Origin: Mesorhizobium sp.
GTDB taxonomy: Bacteria; Pseudomonadota; Alphaproteobacteria; Rhizobiales; Rhizobiaceae
Reading direction: 5' to 3'
Length of the DNA: 64,000 bases
NCBI GenBank assembly: GCA_004020875.1
Contig: SAPZ01000008.1
Coordinates: 124,001 to 188,000, forward strand
Shown: positions 55,482-64,000 of the stretch, piece by piece
How the letters are laid out: each line of letters opens with the position of its first letter
Numbering within the stretch: position 1 is the stretch's first letter
Translations under genes and position numbers: made by a program
The notes under the pieces: generated by a model
What the model was told of the DNA's origin: nothing
What the model saw: only the letters and a program-made list of their open reading frames with translations
Databases searched by the model: none

Positions 55482-57365
55482 CTACTCCGCCGGCCGCGTC
55501 TCTTCCAGCGCGCTTTCCTCGTTGAACAGGAAACCGCCGGACTGTCGCTTCCACAGCCTCGCATAGAGCCCGTCGAGCCCCACCAGCTCGTCATGCGTGC
55601 CCTGCTCCAGGATGCGGCCGCCGTCGAGCACCACCAGCCGGTCGAGCGCCGCGATGGTGGAAAGCCGGTGCGCGATGGCGATCACCGTCTTGTTCTCCAT
55701 TAACCGCGTCAGATTCTCCTGGATCGCCGCTTCGATGTCTGAATCGAGCGCCGAGGTCGCCTCGTCGAGGATCAGGATCGGCGCATCCTTGAGGAAGACG
55801 CGGGCGATGGCGACGCGCTGCCGCTGGCCCCCGGAGAGTTTCACGCCGCGCTCGCCGACATAAGCCTCGTAGCCGGCGCGGCCGCGGTTGTCGCGCAGTC
55901 CCAGGATGAAGTCATGCGCCTCGGCCTTTTTCGCGGCGGCGATCACTTGCGCGTCAGTGGCATCCGGCATGCCGAGCTTGACGTTGTCGCGCAGCGAGCG
56001 GTGGAACAGCGCCGTGTCCTGGCTGACGACGCCGATATTGCCGCGCAGCGATATCTGCGTCACATGCGCGATATCCTGGCCATCGATCAGGATCTGGCCG
56101 CCTTCCAGGTCGTAGAGGCGCAGGATCAGATTGGCCAACGTCGTCTTGCCGGCGCCGGACGGACCGACCAGGCCGACCTTCTCGCCCGGACGCACGACGA
56201 GGTCGATGCCGTCAAGCACACCTGCCCCCTTGCCGTAATGGAAGGTGACGTTGCGGACATCGATGCGGCCGCCGGTGACGACCAATTCCCTAGCGTCTGG
56301 CGCATCGGTCAGGCCGAGCGGCTGCGAGATCAGCGCCTTCGAATTCTCCAGCACGCCGAGATTTCGTAAGATGCCGTTGAGCTGCATCATCAGCCGCCCA
56401 AGCAGCATGTTGAGCCTCAGCACCAGCGACAGGGTGAAAGCGACGGCGCCGACCGTGATCGAGCCTTCGACCCAGAGATAGATGGCGAAGGCGGCGATCG
56501 CGGTGATCATGACGCCGGAGAGCATGGTCAGCGCCATACGCACGCCGGTCAGTCGCCGCGTGAACGGCCGCAGCGCATCGAGATAGATGTCGAAGCCGCT
56601 ACGGATATAGCGATCGTCGCCGTCGGCCGAAAACAGCTTCAGCGTCTGCACGTTGGAATAGGAATCGACAATGCGGCCGGTGATCATCGAGCCGGCCTCG
56701 GCGGTGGCCTCGGCATGCTTGCGGATTGCCGGCAGATAGAGTTTCGCCAGCCAGCCGAACGCGGCGATCCACACCACCACCATGAGCGCCAGCCGCAGAT
56801 CCAGCCCCGCGACCAGCGCCAGCGTGGTGACCGTGTAGACGATCATGAACCAGACCACCTCGATGAAGCTTTCCATCAGGTCGCCCGTCGCCTGCCCCGC
56901 CTGCCAGACTTTTGTCGCGATGCGGCCGGCGAAGTCGTTCTGGAAGAACGCGTAGGACTGGCGCGAGACATGCCGGTGCGCCTGCCAGCGCACAAGATTG
57001 TAGAAGCCTGGCGTGATCGTCTGCTCGTCGACCAGCGCCGAAAGGCCGACGACGGTCGTACGGATGATCAGCACCACCGCGCCCATGAACAAGAGCTCGG
57101 GACCGGCCGCGGCCCAAAGCGCGTGCCAGCTGCGCTCGCCGGGCAATTGGTCGAGGATATCGACCAGCCTGCCGACGAAATAGAACAGGCCGGCCTCGAC
57201 CAGCGGCGCGATGCCGCCGATGACGAGCATGGCGAAGAAGGCGAGCTTCGCCTGTCCGACATAGTGCCACAGGAAGCCGCCGACGCTGGCGGGCGGCCGC
57301 AGATTCGCGGGCTCGCGGAACGGGTAGACCCAGTGCTCGAACCAGCGATAGATGGCCTGCATCAT
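55482..57365 (-). CDS. ABC exporter half-transporter (membrane plus ATPase), second of a pair
   Basis: 627 residues: six membrane segments then an ATPase domain with Walker A GPSGAGKTTLANLILRLYDLEGG, signature LSGGQRQRVAIARVFLKDAP and Walker B ILILDEATSALDSD. It belongs to the MsbA/ABCB-like exporters. Its start overlaps the stop of the upstream half-transporter by 4 bases (57362-57365). With the partner it would form a heterodimeric exporter. Substrate unknown. Confidence 0.94.
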   Translation of the reverse strand: MMQAIYRWFEHWVYPFREPANLRPPASVGGFLWHYVGQAKLAFFAMLVIGGIAPLVEAGLFYFVGRLVDILDQLPGERSWHALWAAAGPELLFMGAVVLIIRTTVVGLSALVDEQTITPGFYNLVRWQAHRHVSRQSYAFFQNDFAGRIATKVWQAGQATGDLMESFIEVVWFMIVYTVTTLALVAGLDLRLALMVVVWIAAFGWLAKLYLPAIRKHAEATAEAGSMITGRIVDSYSNVQTLKLFSADGDDRYIRSGFDIYLDALRPFTRRLTGVRMALTMLSGVMITAIAAFAIYLWVEGSITVGAVAFTLSLVLRLNMLLGRLMMQLNGILRNLGVLENSKALISQPLGLTDAPDARELVVTGGRIDVRNVTFHYGKGAGVLDGIDLVVRPGEKVGLVGPSGAGKTTLANLILRLYDLEGGQILIDGQDIAHVTQISLRGNIGVVSQDTALFHRSLRDNVKLGMPDATDAQVIAAAKKAEAHDFILGLRDNRGRAGYEAYVGERGVKLSGGQRQRVAIARVFLKDAPILILDEATSALDSDIEAAIQENLTRLMENKTVIAIAHRLSTIAALDRLVVLDGGRILEQGTHDELVGLDGLYARLWKRQSGGFLFNEESALEETRPAE

Positions 57366-59242
57366 TCGGCGGCTTCACCTTTGGCAATCGCATCGTTGGC
57401 GGCGTCAGCCGGTCCGTCATCGAGCAGGAAGCCGCCCGACTGGCGCTGCCAGAGCTGGGCATAGAGTCCGCCCTTGGCGACGAGTTCCTCGTGCGAGCCT
57501 TCCTCGATGATGCGGCCCTTGTCCATGACGACGAGCCTGTCCATCGCCGCGATCGTCGACAGCCGGTGCGCGATGGCAATGACGGTCTTACCCTGCATCA
57601 GCTTGTAGAGATTCTCCTGGATCGCCGCCTCGGCTTCCGAATCGAGCGCCGAGGTCGCCTCGTCGAGGATCAGAATCGGTGCATCCTTCAGCATGACACG
57701 GGCGATCGCGATGCGCTGCCGCTGACCGCCGGACAGTTTCACGCCGCGGTCGCCGACATGGGCGTCGAAGCCCTTGCGGCCATTGTGGTCCGAAAGCCCG
57801 TCGATGAAATCGAGCGCTTCCGCCCGCCGCGCTGCTTCGATGAGCATCTCCTCGGTCGCGTCCGGCCGGCCGTAGAGGATGTTCTCCTTCACCGACCGGT
57901 GCAGCAAAGAGGTGTCCTGCGTCACCATGCCGATCTGCGCGCGCAGCGAATCCTGCGTCACCGCCGCGATCTCCTGGCCGTCGACGAGGATCCTGCCGCT
58001 TTCCAGGTCGTAGAAACGCAGCAGCAGGTTGACCAGCGTCGACTTGCCAGCGCCGGACCGGCCGACAATGCCGACCTTTTCGCCGGGCTGCACGGTAAGC
58101 GACAGGTTCTCGATGACGCCCTTCTGCTTGCCGTAATGGAAGCGGATGTCCTCGAAGCGGATCTCGCCCTGACTGACGGCGATGTCCTTCGCACCCGGCC
58201 TGTCTTCGACCAGGCGCGGCAGCGAGATCGACTGGATGCCGTCCTGAACCGTGCCGATATTTTCGAACAGCCCGGACATCTCCCACATGATCCACTGCGA
58301 CATGCCCCACATCCGGAGCACCAGGCCGATGACCACGGCGACGGCGCCAATCGTTACCGCGTCGCCGAGCCACAGCCACAGCGACAGCGCGGTGACCGAA
58401 AACAGCAACAGCGCGTTGAGGATGTAGAGCAGGCCGTAGAGCACCGTCACCAGCCGCATCGACCGGTAGACCGTCTCGAGGAATCCAGCCATGCCTTCCC
58501 TGGCGAAGGCCGCCTCGCGGCGAGCGTGGGAAAACAGCTTCACCGTCTGGATGTTGGAATAACTGTCGACGACGCGGCCGGTCATCATCGAACGCGCATT
58601 GGCCTGCTCTTCGCCGACCTTGCCGAGCCGCGGAATGAAATAGAACAGCAGAGCGATGTAGCCGACCAGCCATACGCCCAAGGGAGCGGCCAGGCGCAGG
58701 TCCGCCGAACCGACGATGAACAGCATGCCAAGGAAGTAGACAACGATATAGTTAAGGACGTCTATGATCTTAATGACGCAGTCGCGCACGGCCAGCGCGG
58801 TTTGCATCAGCTTGGTGGCGATGCGGCCGGCGAACTCGTCCTGGTAGAAAGCCATCGACTGCTTCAGCAGGTAGCGATGGACCTGCCAGCGTATCCGCAT
58901 CGGATAGTTGCCCATCGTCGTCTGCTGGTTGATCAGCGAACGCAACCAGACCATGCCGGGCAGCGCAAACAGAACGATGAAAGCCATGCCGGCCAGCTTC
59001 CAGCTCTCTGTCTGCAGGAAGGTCTCCCGGTTTTGCGCCGACAGCCAATCGACGATGCGGCCCATGAAACCGAACATCCACACTTCGGCGACGGCGATCG
59101 CCGCCACCAAGAGAGCATCGACGATGATGTAAGGCCAGGCGCCACGCGTGTAATGCACGCAAAACGCGACCAGCGTCTTCGGCGGCTCGACCGGTTCCTC
59201 GGCGGGAAACGGATCGAGCCTCTGTTCAAACCAGCGGAACAT
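57362..59242 (-). CDS. ABC exporter half-transporter (membrane plus ATPase), first of a pair
   Basis: About 626 residues. Same layout as the partner: six membrane segments, Walker A GRSGAGKSTLVNLLLRFYDLESG, LSGGQRQRIAIARVMLKDAP, ILILDEATSALDSEAEA. Both catalytic Glu residues are present (DEATSALD), so both ATP sites look active, unlike degenerate heterodimers. Start ATG at 59242; GTG at 59251 is also possible. Confidence 0.94.
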   Translation of the reverse strand: MFRWFEQRLDPFPAEEPVEPPKTLVAFCVHYTRGAWPYIIVDALLVAAIAVAEVWMFGFMGRIVDWLSAQNRETFLQTESWKLAGMAFIVLFALPGMVWLRSLINQQTTMGNYPMRIRWQVHRYLLKQSMAFYQDEFAGRIATKLMQTALAVRDCVIKIIDVLNYIVVYFLGMLFIVGSADLRLAAPLGVWLVGYIALLFYFIPRLGKVGEEQANARSMMTGRVVDSYSNIQTVKLFSHARREAAFAREGMAGFLETVYRSMRLVTVLYGLLYILNALLLFSVTALSLWLWLGDAVTIGAVAVVIGLVLRMWGMSQWIMWEMSGLFENIGTVQDGIQSISLPRLVEDRPGAKDIAVSQGEIRFEDIRFHYGKQKGVIENLSLTVQPGEKVGIVGRSGAGKSTLVNLLLRFYDLESGRILVDGQEIAAVTQDSLRAQIGMVTQDTSLLHRSVKENILYGRPDATEEMLIEAARRAEALDFIDGLSDHNGRKGFDAHVGDRGVKLSGGQRQRIAIARVMLKDAPILILDEATSALDSEAEAAIQENLYKLMQGKTVIAIAHRLSTIAAMDRLVVMDKGRIIEEGSHEELVAKGGLYAQLWQRQSGGFLLDDGPADAANDAIAKGEAAE

Positions 59243-59267
59243 TCCAGGCACTCACGACGCTACGCGC

Positions 59268-59684
59268 TCACGCGGCGCGGGATTGATGGGCAAGGCTTTG
59301 CGGCCGCGCGGTATTGCGGGCCGGCGATACGGAATCATCCGCATCGCCGGCCTTGCTGCTCGCAATATAGGGTTTCGCCGGCGTTTCGCCGACAGGTTCG
59401 TTCGACGATCCTGACGACGCCGAGCTTCCCGACGAAAAGCCGGACCCTGCCCGGTCCCTGTCGCCCGGACGGAAGATACGGATGATCCGGCGCACCAGCG
59501 TGGGGCGGCTGTGGTCGGGCACCGCGCGCGAGAAATCGACATCCGGCAGCATGCCGCGATGTGGCCTGCGACGCTCCTCGGCATGCACCGCCGACGAATA
59601 GGTTTCGCCGATCAGCAGCGCCCAGGTGGCCACCTTGCGTTCATGCAGGCTTCTTGACCCCGGTATCTTGTAGGGATCGAACAT
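59268..59684 (-). CDS. Hypothetical protein
   Basis: 138 residues from ATG at 59684 with GGAGGA in front. The N-terminal half has MFDPYKIPGSRSLHERKVATW, an Arg-rich centre and a Ser-rich C-terminal part (FSSGSSASSGSS). It lies 26 bases before the first ABC half-transporter on the same strand and may be in its operon. Unrecognised. Confidence 0.6.
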   Translation of the reverse strand: MFDPYKIPGSRSLHERKVATWALLIGETYSSAVHAEERRRPHRGMLPDVDFSRAVPDHSRPTLVRRIIRIFRPGDRDRAGSGFSSGSSASSGSSNEPVGETPAKPYIASSKAGDADDSVSPARNTARPQSLAHQSRAA

Positions 59685-59938
59685 TGGTCCGTCCTCCATA
59701 TGCAAATGCGTTAAAAAGGGTGATACGGCCTCGATCCCCGGCATTCGACCGAAAGCGCGGATCGAATCGTCCGGGGCCGGACGGCAAGCGTCGGCTGGGA
59801 GACGACAAATGTCGGTCCCGGCACGTTCAGCTGGGGCGCGGCGGCGCCCCTTTGGCAGTTTGAAAAACATCGCAAGATTCCTTCTAAGGGCCGAAAACTG
59901 GGTTCGGCGGGAATCGGTGCGATGAAGACTTTAAAGTG

Positions 59939-60016
59939 TCAGAAGAATCGTCGTACCGAAACCGCCATTGGGCATACGAGAGCCCAGGAGAGGCGCTGGA
60001 TGTGCATGGTCATCAT
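59939..60016 (-). CDS. Possible 25-residue peptide with strong ribosome site
   Basis: MMTMHIQRLSWALVCPM, a short hydrophobic segment, then basic residues. GGAGGGGAACAC directly precedes the ATG pair at 60016 and 60013, a better ribosome site than many real genes here. No family recognised. The rest of 59685-60156 holds no other gene I can support. Confidence 0.35.
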   Translation of the reverse strand: MMTMHIQRLSWALVCPMAVSVRRFF

Positions 60017-60156
60017 GTGTTCCCCTCCATTCGGTTCGGGTTGACGATGGTGGGCATATACCGGACTTCGCAGAAAATGGCCACCCGCCAGGCCAGAAAT
60101 CGCCGAAAGCGGGAGATGCCTGTGGCCGATCTGCCACTTATTAGCAGGATGCGAAA

Positions 60157-60615
60157 ATGAACGATCGTCTCCGCGTCGCGCTCTACCAGCCGGATATCGC
60201 CGGCAACACCGGGACAATCCTGCGCTTCGCCGCCTGCCTCGACATCGCTGTCGATATCATCGAGCCTGCCGGATTCCCGCTCTCCGACCGCGCGCTGAAA
60301 CGAGCCGGCATGGACTACCTCGAAATGGCGGCGCTCACCCGCCATGTCGACTGGCACGCCTTCGAGGCATGTCGAAAGGCGCACACGCGCCGGCTGGTGC
60401 TGCTCACCACCAAGGCCACCAGCGCCTACACGGACTTCGCGTTTACTGCCGGCGACATTCTTCTGTTCGGCCGCGAATCCGCCGGCGTGACGGAAGAGGT
60501 CCATCAGGCGGCGGATGCGCGACTGACCATTCCGATGCGAGCGGGCGCGCGCAGCATCAATGTCGCCCTGTCGGTCGCCATGGTCGCGGGCGAAGCGCTC
60601 CGCCAGCTCGGCTAA
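60157..60615 (+). CDS. trmL: tRNA (cytidine/uridine 34-2'-O)-methyltransferase
   Basis: 152 residues, a single SPOUT domain. [21 protein letters not shown] near the start, [10 protein letters not shown] as motif 2 and [28 protein letters not shown] as motif 3 forming the knot. It methylates the wobble base of leucine tRNAs with SAM. A rhizobial palindromic repeat follows its stop codon. Confidence 0.93.
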   Translation: MNDRLRVALYQPDIAGNTGTILRFAACLDIAVDIIEPAGFPLSDRALKRAGMDYLEMAALTRHVDWHAFEACRKAHTRRLVLLTTKATSAYTDFAFTAGDILLFGRESAGVTEEVHQAADARLTIPMRAGARSINVALSVAMVAGEALRQLG

Positions 60616-60616
60616 A

Positions 60617-60660
60617 GCAATTCCAGGAAAAGTGTGAAACGGTTTTCCGTCCGGAATTGC
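60617..60660. repeat. Rhizobial nested palindromic repeat
   Basis: Outer arms GCAATTCC (60617-60624) and GGAATTGC (60653-60660); inner arms GGAAAA (60626-60631) and TTTTCC (60643-60648). Recognisable as the widespread intergenic element of rhizobia. It begins 2 bases after the trmL stop. The core ATTCCAGGAAAAGT also occurs near 23399. Confidence 0.65.
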
Positions 60661-60779
60661 GTCGAAACAACGAGCCAGCCTTCGCGCTTCCGCGTTATCC
60701 CGAACCGCAGTTCGTTCCGCCATCGTTCCCGCCCAGACGCACATGGCCCTTCTCCCGCAATTGCCCTATCGATATTTCC

Positions 60780-60810
60780 TGGATACAAGCTCAACTTAAC
60801 TTGAGGTCAA
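60780..60810 (-). promoter_or_regulatory. SoxR-type promoter and soxbox pointing left, away from soxR
   Basis: On the minus strand, TTGACC (60810-60805), a 19-base spacer and TATCCA (60785-60780). The spacer holds a near-perfect soxbox (CTCAACTTAACTTGAG at 60790-60805 on plus, one base off a palindrome). A 19-base spacer with this box is the layout of the E. coli soxS promoter, where oxidised SoxR activates. Transcription would run towards trmL. Confidence 0.7.
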
Positions 60811-60824
60811 CCAGGAATTTGAGA

Positions 60825-61271
60825 ATGGCTCCAGTGAGGGAATTGACGGTCGGCCAGGTTGCCATGCGCAGCGGCGTCGCGGTATCGGCGCTGCATTTCT
60901 ACGAGGCGCGCGGGCTGATCCGCAGCCACCGCACCTCCGGCAACCAGCGGCGCTACAGCCGCGATGTGCTGCGGCGCGTCGCGATCATCCGCGTCGCTCA
61001 GGAGGTCGGCATCTCGCTCTCCGAGATCGCCCGGGCGTTCCAATCCCTACCCGAAGAACGCACGCCGACGCGCGAGGACTGGAACCTGCTGTCGACAGTC
61101 TGGCGCGACGATCTCGACCAGAAGATCGCCCAGATGAAGAAATTGCGCGACGGTCTGACCGACTGCATCGGCTGCGGCTGCATGTCCATCGACAAATGCC
61201 CGTTGAGGAACAAGGAAGACCGGCTGAGCGCCCAAGGGTCGGGAGCAAGGCGACTGGTGGTCGCGCGCTGA
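60825..61271 (+). CDS. soxR: Redox-sensitive transcriptional activator SoxR
   Basis: 148 residues. MerR-type helix-turn-helix with [26 protein letters not shown], the dimer helix, and the [2Fe-2S] cluster motif [12 protein letters not shown] with C114, C117, C119 and C125. Oxidised by redox-cycling agents, it activates target promoters with 19-20 base spacers. The ATG at 60825 is 15 bases after the soxbox. Confidence 0.95.
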   Translation: MAPVRELTVGQVAMRSGVAVSALHFYEARGLIRSHRTSGNQRRYSRDVLRRVAIIRVAQEVGISLSEIARAFQSLPEERTPTREDWNLLSTVWRDDLDQKIAQMKKLRDGLTDCIGCGCMSIDKCPLRNKEDRLSAQGSGARRLVVAR

Positions 61272-61417
61272 TCCTCTATTGCTGTCCGCTTCAAGACACC
61301 CGGGATGGACGCTACTTGTCTGGAGACAGGCCAATGCAGCGAGCCTGCGCGAGTCAGCATTTTCGACGGTTATCCCAAAGATAATCCTTGCAAGACAAGG
61401 ATTTGGTCTGCAGGAAA

Positions 61418-62314
61418 ATGCCTTCGACCCTGAATCTCTATAAAGGCCGAGCGGACCGCACGGGCATGAATTGTAACGCCATCGCGTCCCTTGGGCCGAA
61501 GTGCCTGCAAGGCCTGAGCCTGACCGCGCAAGATTTCGCCTCGCGCTGGCGCGCCGTTCCGGCCGGCCTCGCCGAGCCTTCCACGCAAGACCTCTATCTT
61601 GCGCCCCATTGCGACGACATCTGTTTTTCGCTTGGGGCTTTCGTGCTTCGGCGGCGAAAAGGCGTTCTGCTCACCTTATTCTCGCAGTCAGGCTATGTGG
61701 CCCAGCCTCGGACGGTTGCAGAACTTGGCGATGACCGCATCGCCGCGATCTCCAGCCTGCGCCAGCGTGAAGACCTCGCCTTTACGGAGCAGACAGGCCT
61801 GCGCCTCTGCTTTGGCGGGCTCGACGAGGCGCCACTGCGCGGGCACGCTCCTTTCGACACCGCCAAGGTGGAAGACGATGCGCGGCAGCTTGACGAAGCC
61901 GTCGTCGCGGCAATCTTTGCCGCGGCAATGGAACGGCCCACGGATCGGCGGCCTTGGCTCTTCTGCCCGATGGCCATCGGCGGGCATATCGACCACATTG
62001 TGATCCTCAAGATCGTGTTACGGCACTACAACGCCCTGCGGGCGCGCTGGCGCATCGCCTTCTATGAAGATCTGCACTATGCCTCCGTCCGGCGGATGCG
62101 GGCGGAGGGCCTTGCCAGGTTCCAATGCCTTGCCGCGCGATTGAAGCTCAGGCGCTCGCTTTGGCCCATTGGCGCGGCGGTCGACAAGCTGGCGCTCGTT
62201 GCGCTGTATCGGAGCCAGTTCGCGGAATCGCCAGTCTCGATAAAGCCGTTCACGCCGGCCCAGAGCATTACGGCCCCGGCGCATGAGGCGCTCTGGAGCA
62301 CCGAGCCCGCATGA
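61418..62314 (+). CDS. PIG-L family deacetylase
   Basis: 298 residues. Zn-binding motif LAPHCDDICFSLGA in place of the usual PHPDDE (Cys for Pro, Asp-Ile for Glu), and the second HxxH in AIGGHIDHIVIL. LmbE/PIG-L enzymes remove N-acetyl groups from sugars. Start 61418 follows GCAGGAAA. Its stop overlaps the next gene as ATGA, coupling it to a glycosyltransferase and suggesting a shared glycan substrate. Confidence 0.85.
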   Translation: MPSTLNLYKGRADRTGMNCNAIASLGPKCLQGLSLTAQDFASRWRAVPAGLAEPSTQDLYLAPHCDDICFSLGAFVLRRRKGVLLTLFSQSGYVAQPRTVAELGDDRIAAISSLRQREDLAFTEQTGLRLCFGGLDEAPLRGHAPFDTAKVEDDARQLDEAVVAAIFAAAMERPTDRRPWLFCPMAIGGHIDHIVILKIVLRHYNALRARWRIAFYEDLHYASVRRMRAEGLARFQCLAARLKLRRSLWPIGAAVDKLALVALYRSQFAESPVSIKPFTPAQSITAPAHEALWSTEPA

Positions 62315-63618
62315 CGCGCACCAACCGGTCCTTGCCGCTGCGCCTTGGTTGGACAGCGCTAGCCAAAAGCTGGTTGCGCAAGATCGACAGATTGCGCCGG
62401 CTGGCGGGCCGCCTTGAGCGGGGCGCGCCTCTCGCTGCCGCAAACCAAGAGCCGTTTTCCGCCCTGTTGCGCTCAGCGGGAAATCTCGCCGACTTGCGCC
62501 CGCATTTGCTCGTCCTGGTGCCTTGGCTGCCGATCGGCGGCGCCGAGGTGCTGCTGGCTGACATCCTCGACAGCCTCAAAGCAGAATGGCGCCTGAGCAT
62601 CGTCACGACCGAGACAGGCGACCAGGCTCTGGCGCCGGCGTTTGCGGCAATCACCACGGAAATCTACCATTTGCCCGATTTGCTCGACCGGCGGCATTGG
62701 TTCGAATTCGTCGCCGCGCTTATGGCCTCGCGCGATTCCAAGGCGATCCTGTCGAGCGGATCGCGCTTCCTCTACAAGAACCTGAAGCGGATCAAGGCAC
62801 GCTTTCCCGCAATCCGGAGCTATGACATTCTGCACAATGACGCGCCAAAGGCGCATTTGGCCTCGGCGCTGCGTGCCAGGCTTCACATCGATCGCCTCAT
62901 CGCGGTGAACGAAAGGATCGGGCGCTCGCTCACCGGTGGCGGCGCTCGCTCCGGGACGGTGGCTGTGATCCCCAACGGTGTCGATTACGAAGGCGTCTTC
63001 AATCCGCATGGCATGGACCGCGCCGCGGCCCGCCAGCGCTTCGGCATTGAGGAGGACACCTTCGTCATCGGCTTCGTTGGGCGGATGAGTGCGGAAAAAC
63101 GCCCTCTCGCCTTCCTCACGGTGGCGGCGCCAATTCTCGCCACCCATCCCAACGCGCGGCTCGTTGTGCTGGGCGACGGCCCAATGGCCAAAGCGTTTGG
63201 CGATGCGGCCGAGGCCTCCGGCATCGCCGACCGTCTGCATCACGTGCCTCGCCTCGATCGCTCGGCGATGCCGCAATTTTACGCCTCCTGCAGCATCCTC
63301 GTGATGTCGTCGCTCATCGAAGGCACGCCACTGGTGATGCTTGAGGCATTGGCGATGGGCTGCCCGGTGGCGAGCACCGATGTCGGAGATGCTGCGCTCA
63401 TCATCCGCGAAGGCATCAACGGCTTCATCGTTCCGGTCGCGGTTCCAGAAGACCTGACGCCGCGCATCGCCAGCCTGGTCGACGACACGGCCGCCCTCGA
63501 GCGGATGCGCGCGGCCGCCCGGCAGTCGATCATCGACACGGGGCGATCGGTCAATGCGATGCTCGCCGCCTATAGAGCCTTGATGCGGCCGGAATTCCCC
63601 GCGCGACACCGAAGATAG
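62311..63618 (+). CDS. GT4-family glycosyltransferase
   Basis: 435 residues. N-terminal LLVLVPWLPIGGAEVLLADIL (GGAE loop), donor-domain VAVIPNGVDYEGVF, GFVGRMSAEKRPL, VVLGDGPMAKAF and the EX7E-like motif VMSSLIEGTPLVMLEALAMGCPV. Coupled to the PIG-L gene, so the pair probably builds one sugar structure, for instance de-N-acetylated amino sugar in a cell-surface glycan. Confidence 0.9.
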   Translation: MTRTNRSLPLRLGWTALAKSWLRKIDRLRRLAGRLERGAPLAAANQEPFSALLRSAGNLADLRPHLLVLVPWLPIGGAEVLLADILDSLKAEWRLSIVTTETGDQALAPAFAAITTEIYHLPDLLDRRHWFEFVAALMASRDSKAILSSGSRFLYKNLKRIKARFPAIRSYDILHNDAPKAHLASALRARLHIDRLIAVNERIGRSLTGGGARSGTVAVIPNGVDYEGVFNPHGMDRAAARQRFGIEEDTFVIGFVGRMSAEKRPLAFLTVAAPILATHPNARLVVLGDGPMAKAFGDAAEASGIADRLHHVPRLDRSAMPQFYASCSILVMSSLIEGTPLVMLEALAMGCPVASTDVGDAALIIREGINGFIVPVAVPEDLTPRIASLVDDTAALERMRAAARQSIIDTGRSVNAMLAAYRALMRPEFPARHRR

Positions 63619-63636
63619 CGAAGACGGTGGTGCGCT

Positions 63637-63894
63637 TCAGTCGGCCGCCGGCAGCCGTCGCATGGTGAACTCGATCACATCGCCTGGGCGTTCGAACCAG
63701 CTTTCGATCTCGGTCCAATAGGCCTGCTTCGGGAAGCGCTCGAACCACTCCTTGGCCTTGAGGCGCGCCGCCGGCCGCGGCAGCACGAAGGTCTCGCGCA
63801 GAAATCCGTCGCGCGGCAGGTTTGCGCGCTCGGCCCGCGAGCGTTCCAGCCTTTTCTTCAAGCCATCCAGCGGCGGTCTTGCCGGGGTGCGCAT
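63637..63894 (-). CDS. Small unknown protein
   Basis: 85 residues from ATG at 63894 with AAGGGAG. Contains LKKRLERSRAERANLPRDGFLRETFVLPRPAARLKAKEWFERFPKQAYWTEIESWFERPGDVIEF in pieces; the C-terminal Trp/Glu-rich part is the more conserved-looking. Convergent with the glycosyltransferase. No family recognised. The final 106 bases hold no other gene. Confidence 0.65.
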   Translation of the reverse strand: MRTPARPPLDGLKKRLERSRAERANLPRDGFLRETFVLPRPAARLKAKEWFERFPKQAYWTEIESWFERPGDVIEFTMRRLPAAD

Positions 63895-64000
63895 GAAGGA
63901 ACTCCCTTGCACCTTGGTCAGACAGGACTTGACCCTTGCCTTTAAGAGATTAGGGATCGCGCGCAGAAAAAACGAGTCATTTGTCAGGCAAGCGCGCCTA

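Noticed and set aside
57491..59485. 664-codon plus-strand ORF
   Set aside because: Shadow of the ABC exporter half-transporter on the minus strand; composition is of the type produced by GC-rich antisense reading.

Overview
The window is high-GC chromosomal DNA from an alphaproteobacterium of the order Hyphomicrobiales (Rhizobiales), most like Mesorhizobium. The reasons are the gene families (BA14K, DUF1127, UvrB with long low-complexity ends, a MarR/OmpR-type pair related to PetP/PetR, the petABC operon next to apt), many ATGA start/stop overlaps, and intergenic palindromic elements of the rhizobial type. I see no insertion sequence, prophage, CRISPR array, tRNA or rRNA gene. Most of it is ordinary core and semi-core genome.

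Layout. 1-5.7 kb: a cut-off FMN reductase divergent from an HxlR regulator, an acyl-CoA thioesterase, and a tightly coupled catabolic operon (GMC oxidoreductase, enolase-superfamily enzyme, 3-hydroxyisobutyrate-dehydrogenase-like protein). 5.8-11.7 kb: a lipid kinase, a gene-poor stretch with a strong terminator and no obvious gene feeding it, small secreted proteins, a frameshifted remnant, a CapA-family protein and an exported protein with an EF-hand loop. 11.8-20.4 kb: uvrB, an ABC-F ATPase, small enzymes, and a TPR-sulfotransferase whose conserved N-terminus seems to begin at ATT. 20.5-25 kb: a frameshifted double-Kazal lipoprotein, two cold-shock genes with related leaders, a BA14K protein, a metallo-beta-lactamase-fold hydrolase and ilvE. 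25-30.7 kb: MarR regulator, response regulator and histidine kinase, a glycosyltransferase, a CsaA-like protein, a YbjN protein and ubiK. 30.8-37.1 kb: the coupled cluster lgt, midA-like methyltransferase, pgeF, M24-like protein, then a lipoprotein, prs and a DHFR-like protein.

37.2-45.1 kb: an AraC regulator divergent from a fosmidomycin-resistance-type exporter, a three-gene glycan block bracketed by two near-identical terminator hairpins, and an OhrR-like regulator divergent from a perhydrolase-type hydrolase with two identical operators. 45.2-50.7 kb: rplY, pth, ychF, corA, two MaoC proteins and apt. 50.8-55.5 kb: petCBA on the minus strand with its own promoter and terminator, then a cupin and an alpha/beta hydrolase. 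55.5-64 kb: two overlapping ABC exporter half-transporters, trmL, soxR with a soxS-like promoter that points away from soxR, a PIG-L deacetylase coupled to a glycosyltransferase, and a small unknown gene.

The themes are envelope and glycan work, redox and peroxide response, respiration, and translation housekeeping. I found no clear new multi-gene system. The most unusual signals are the orphan SoxR-type promoter at 60.8 kb, the ATT start at 20.4 kb, the one-base Kazal frameshift at 20.65 kb, the shared cold-shock leader element, the enolase-superfamily and M24 proteins with changed metal ligands, and the terminated but unassigned transcript near 7.0-7.37 kb.
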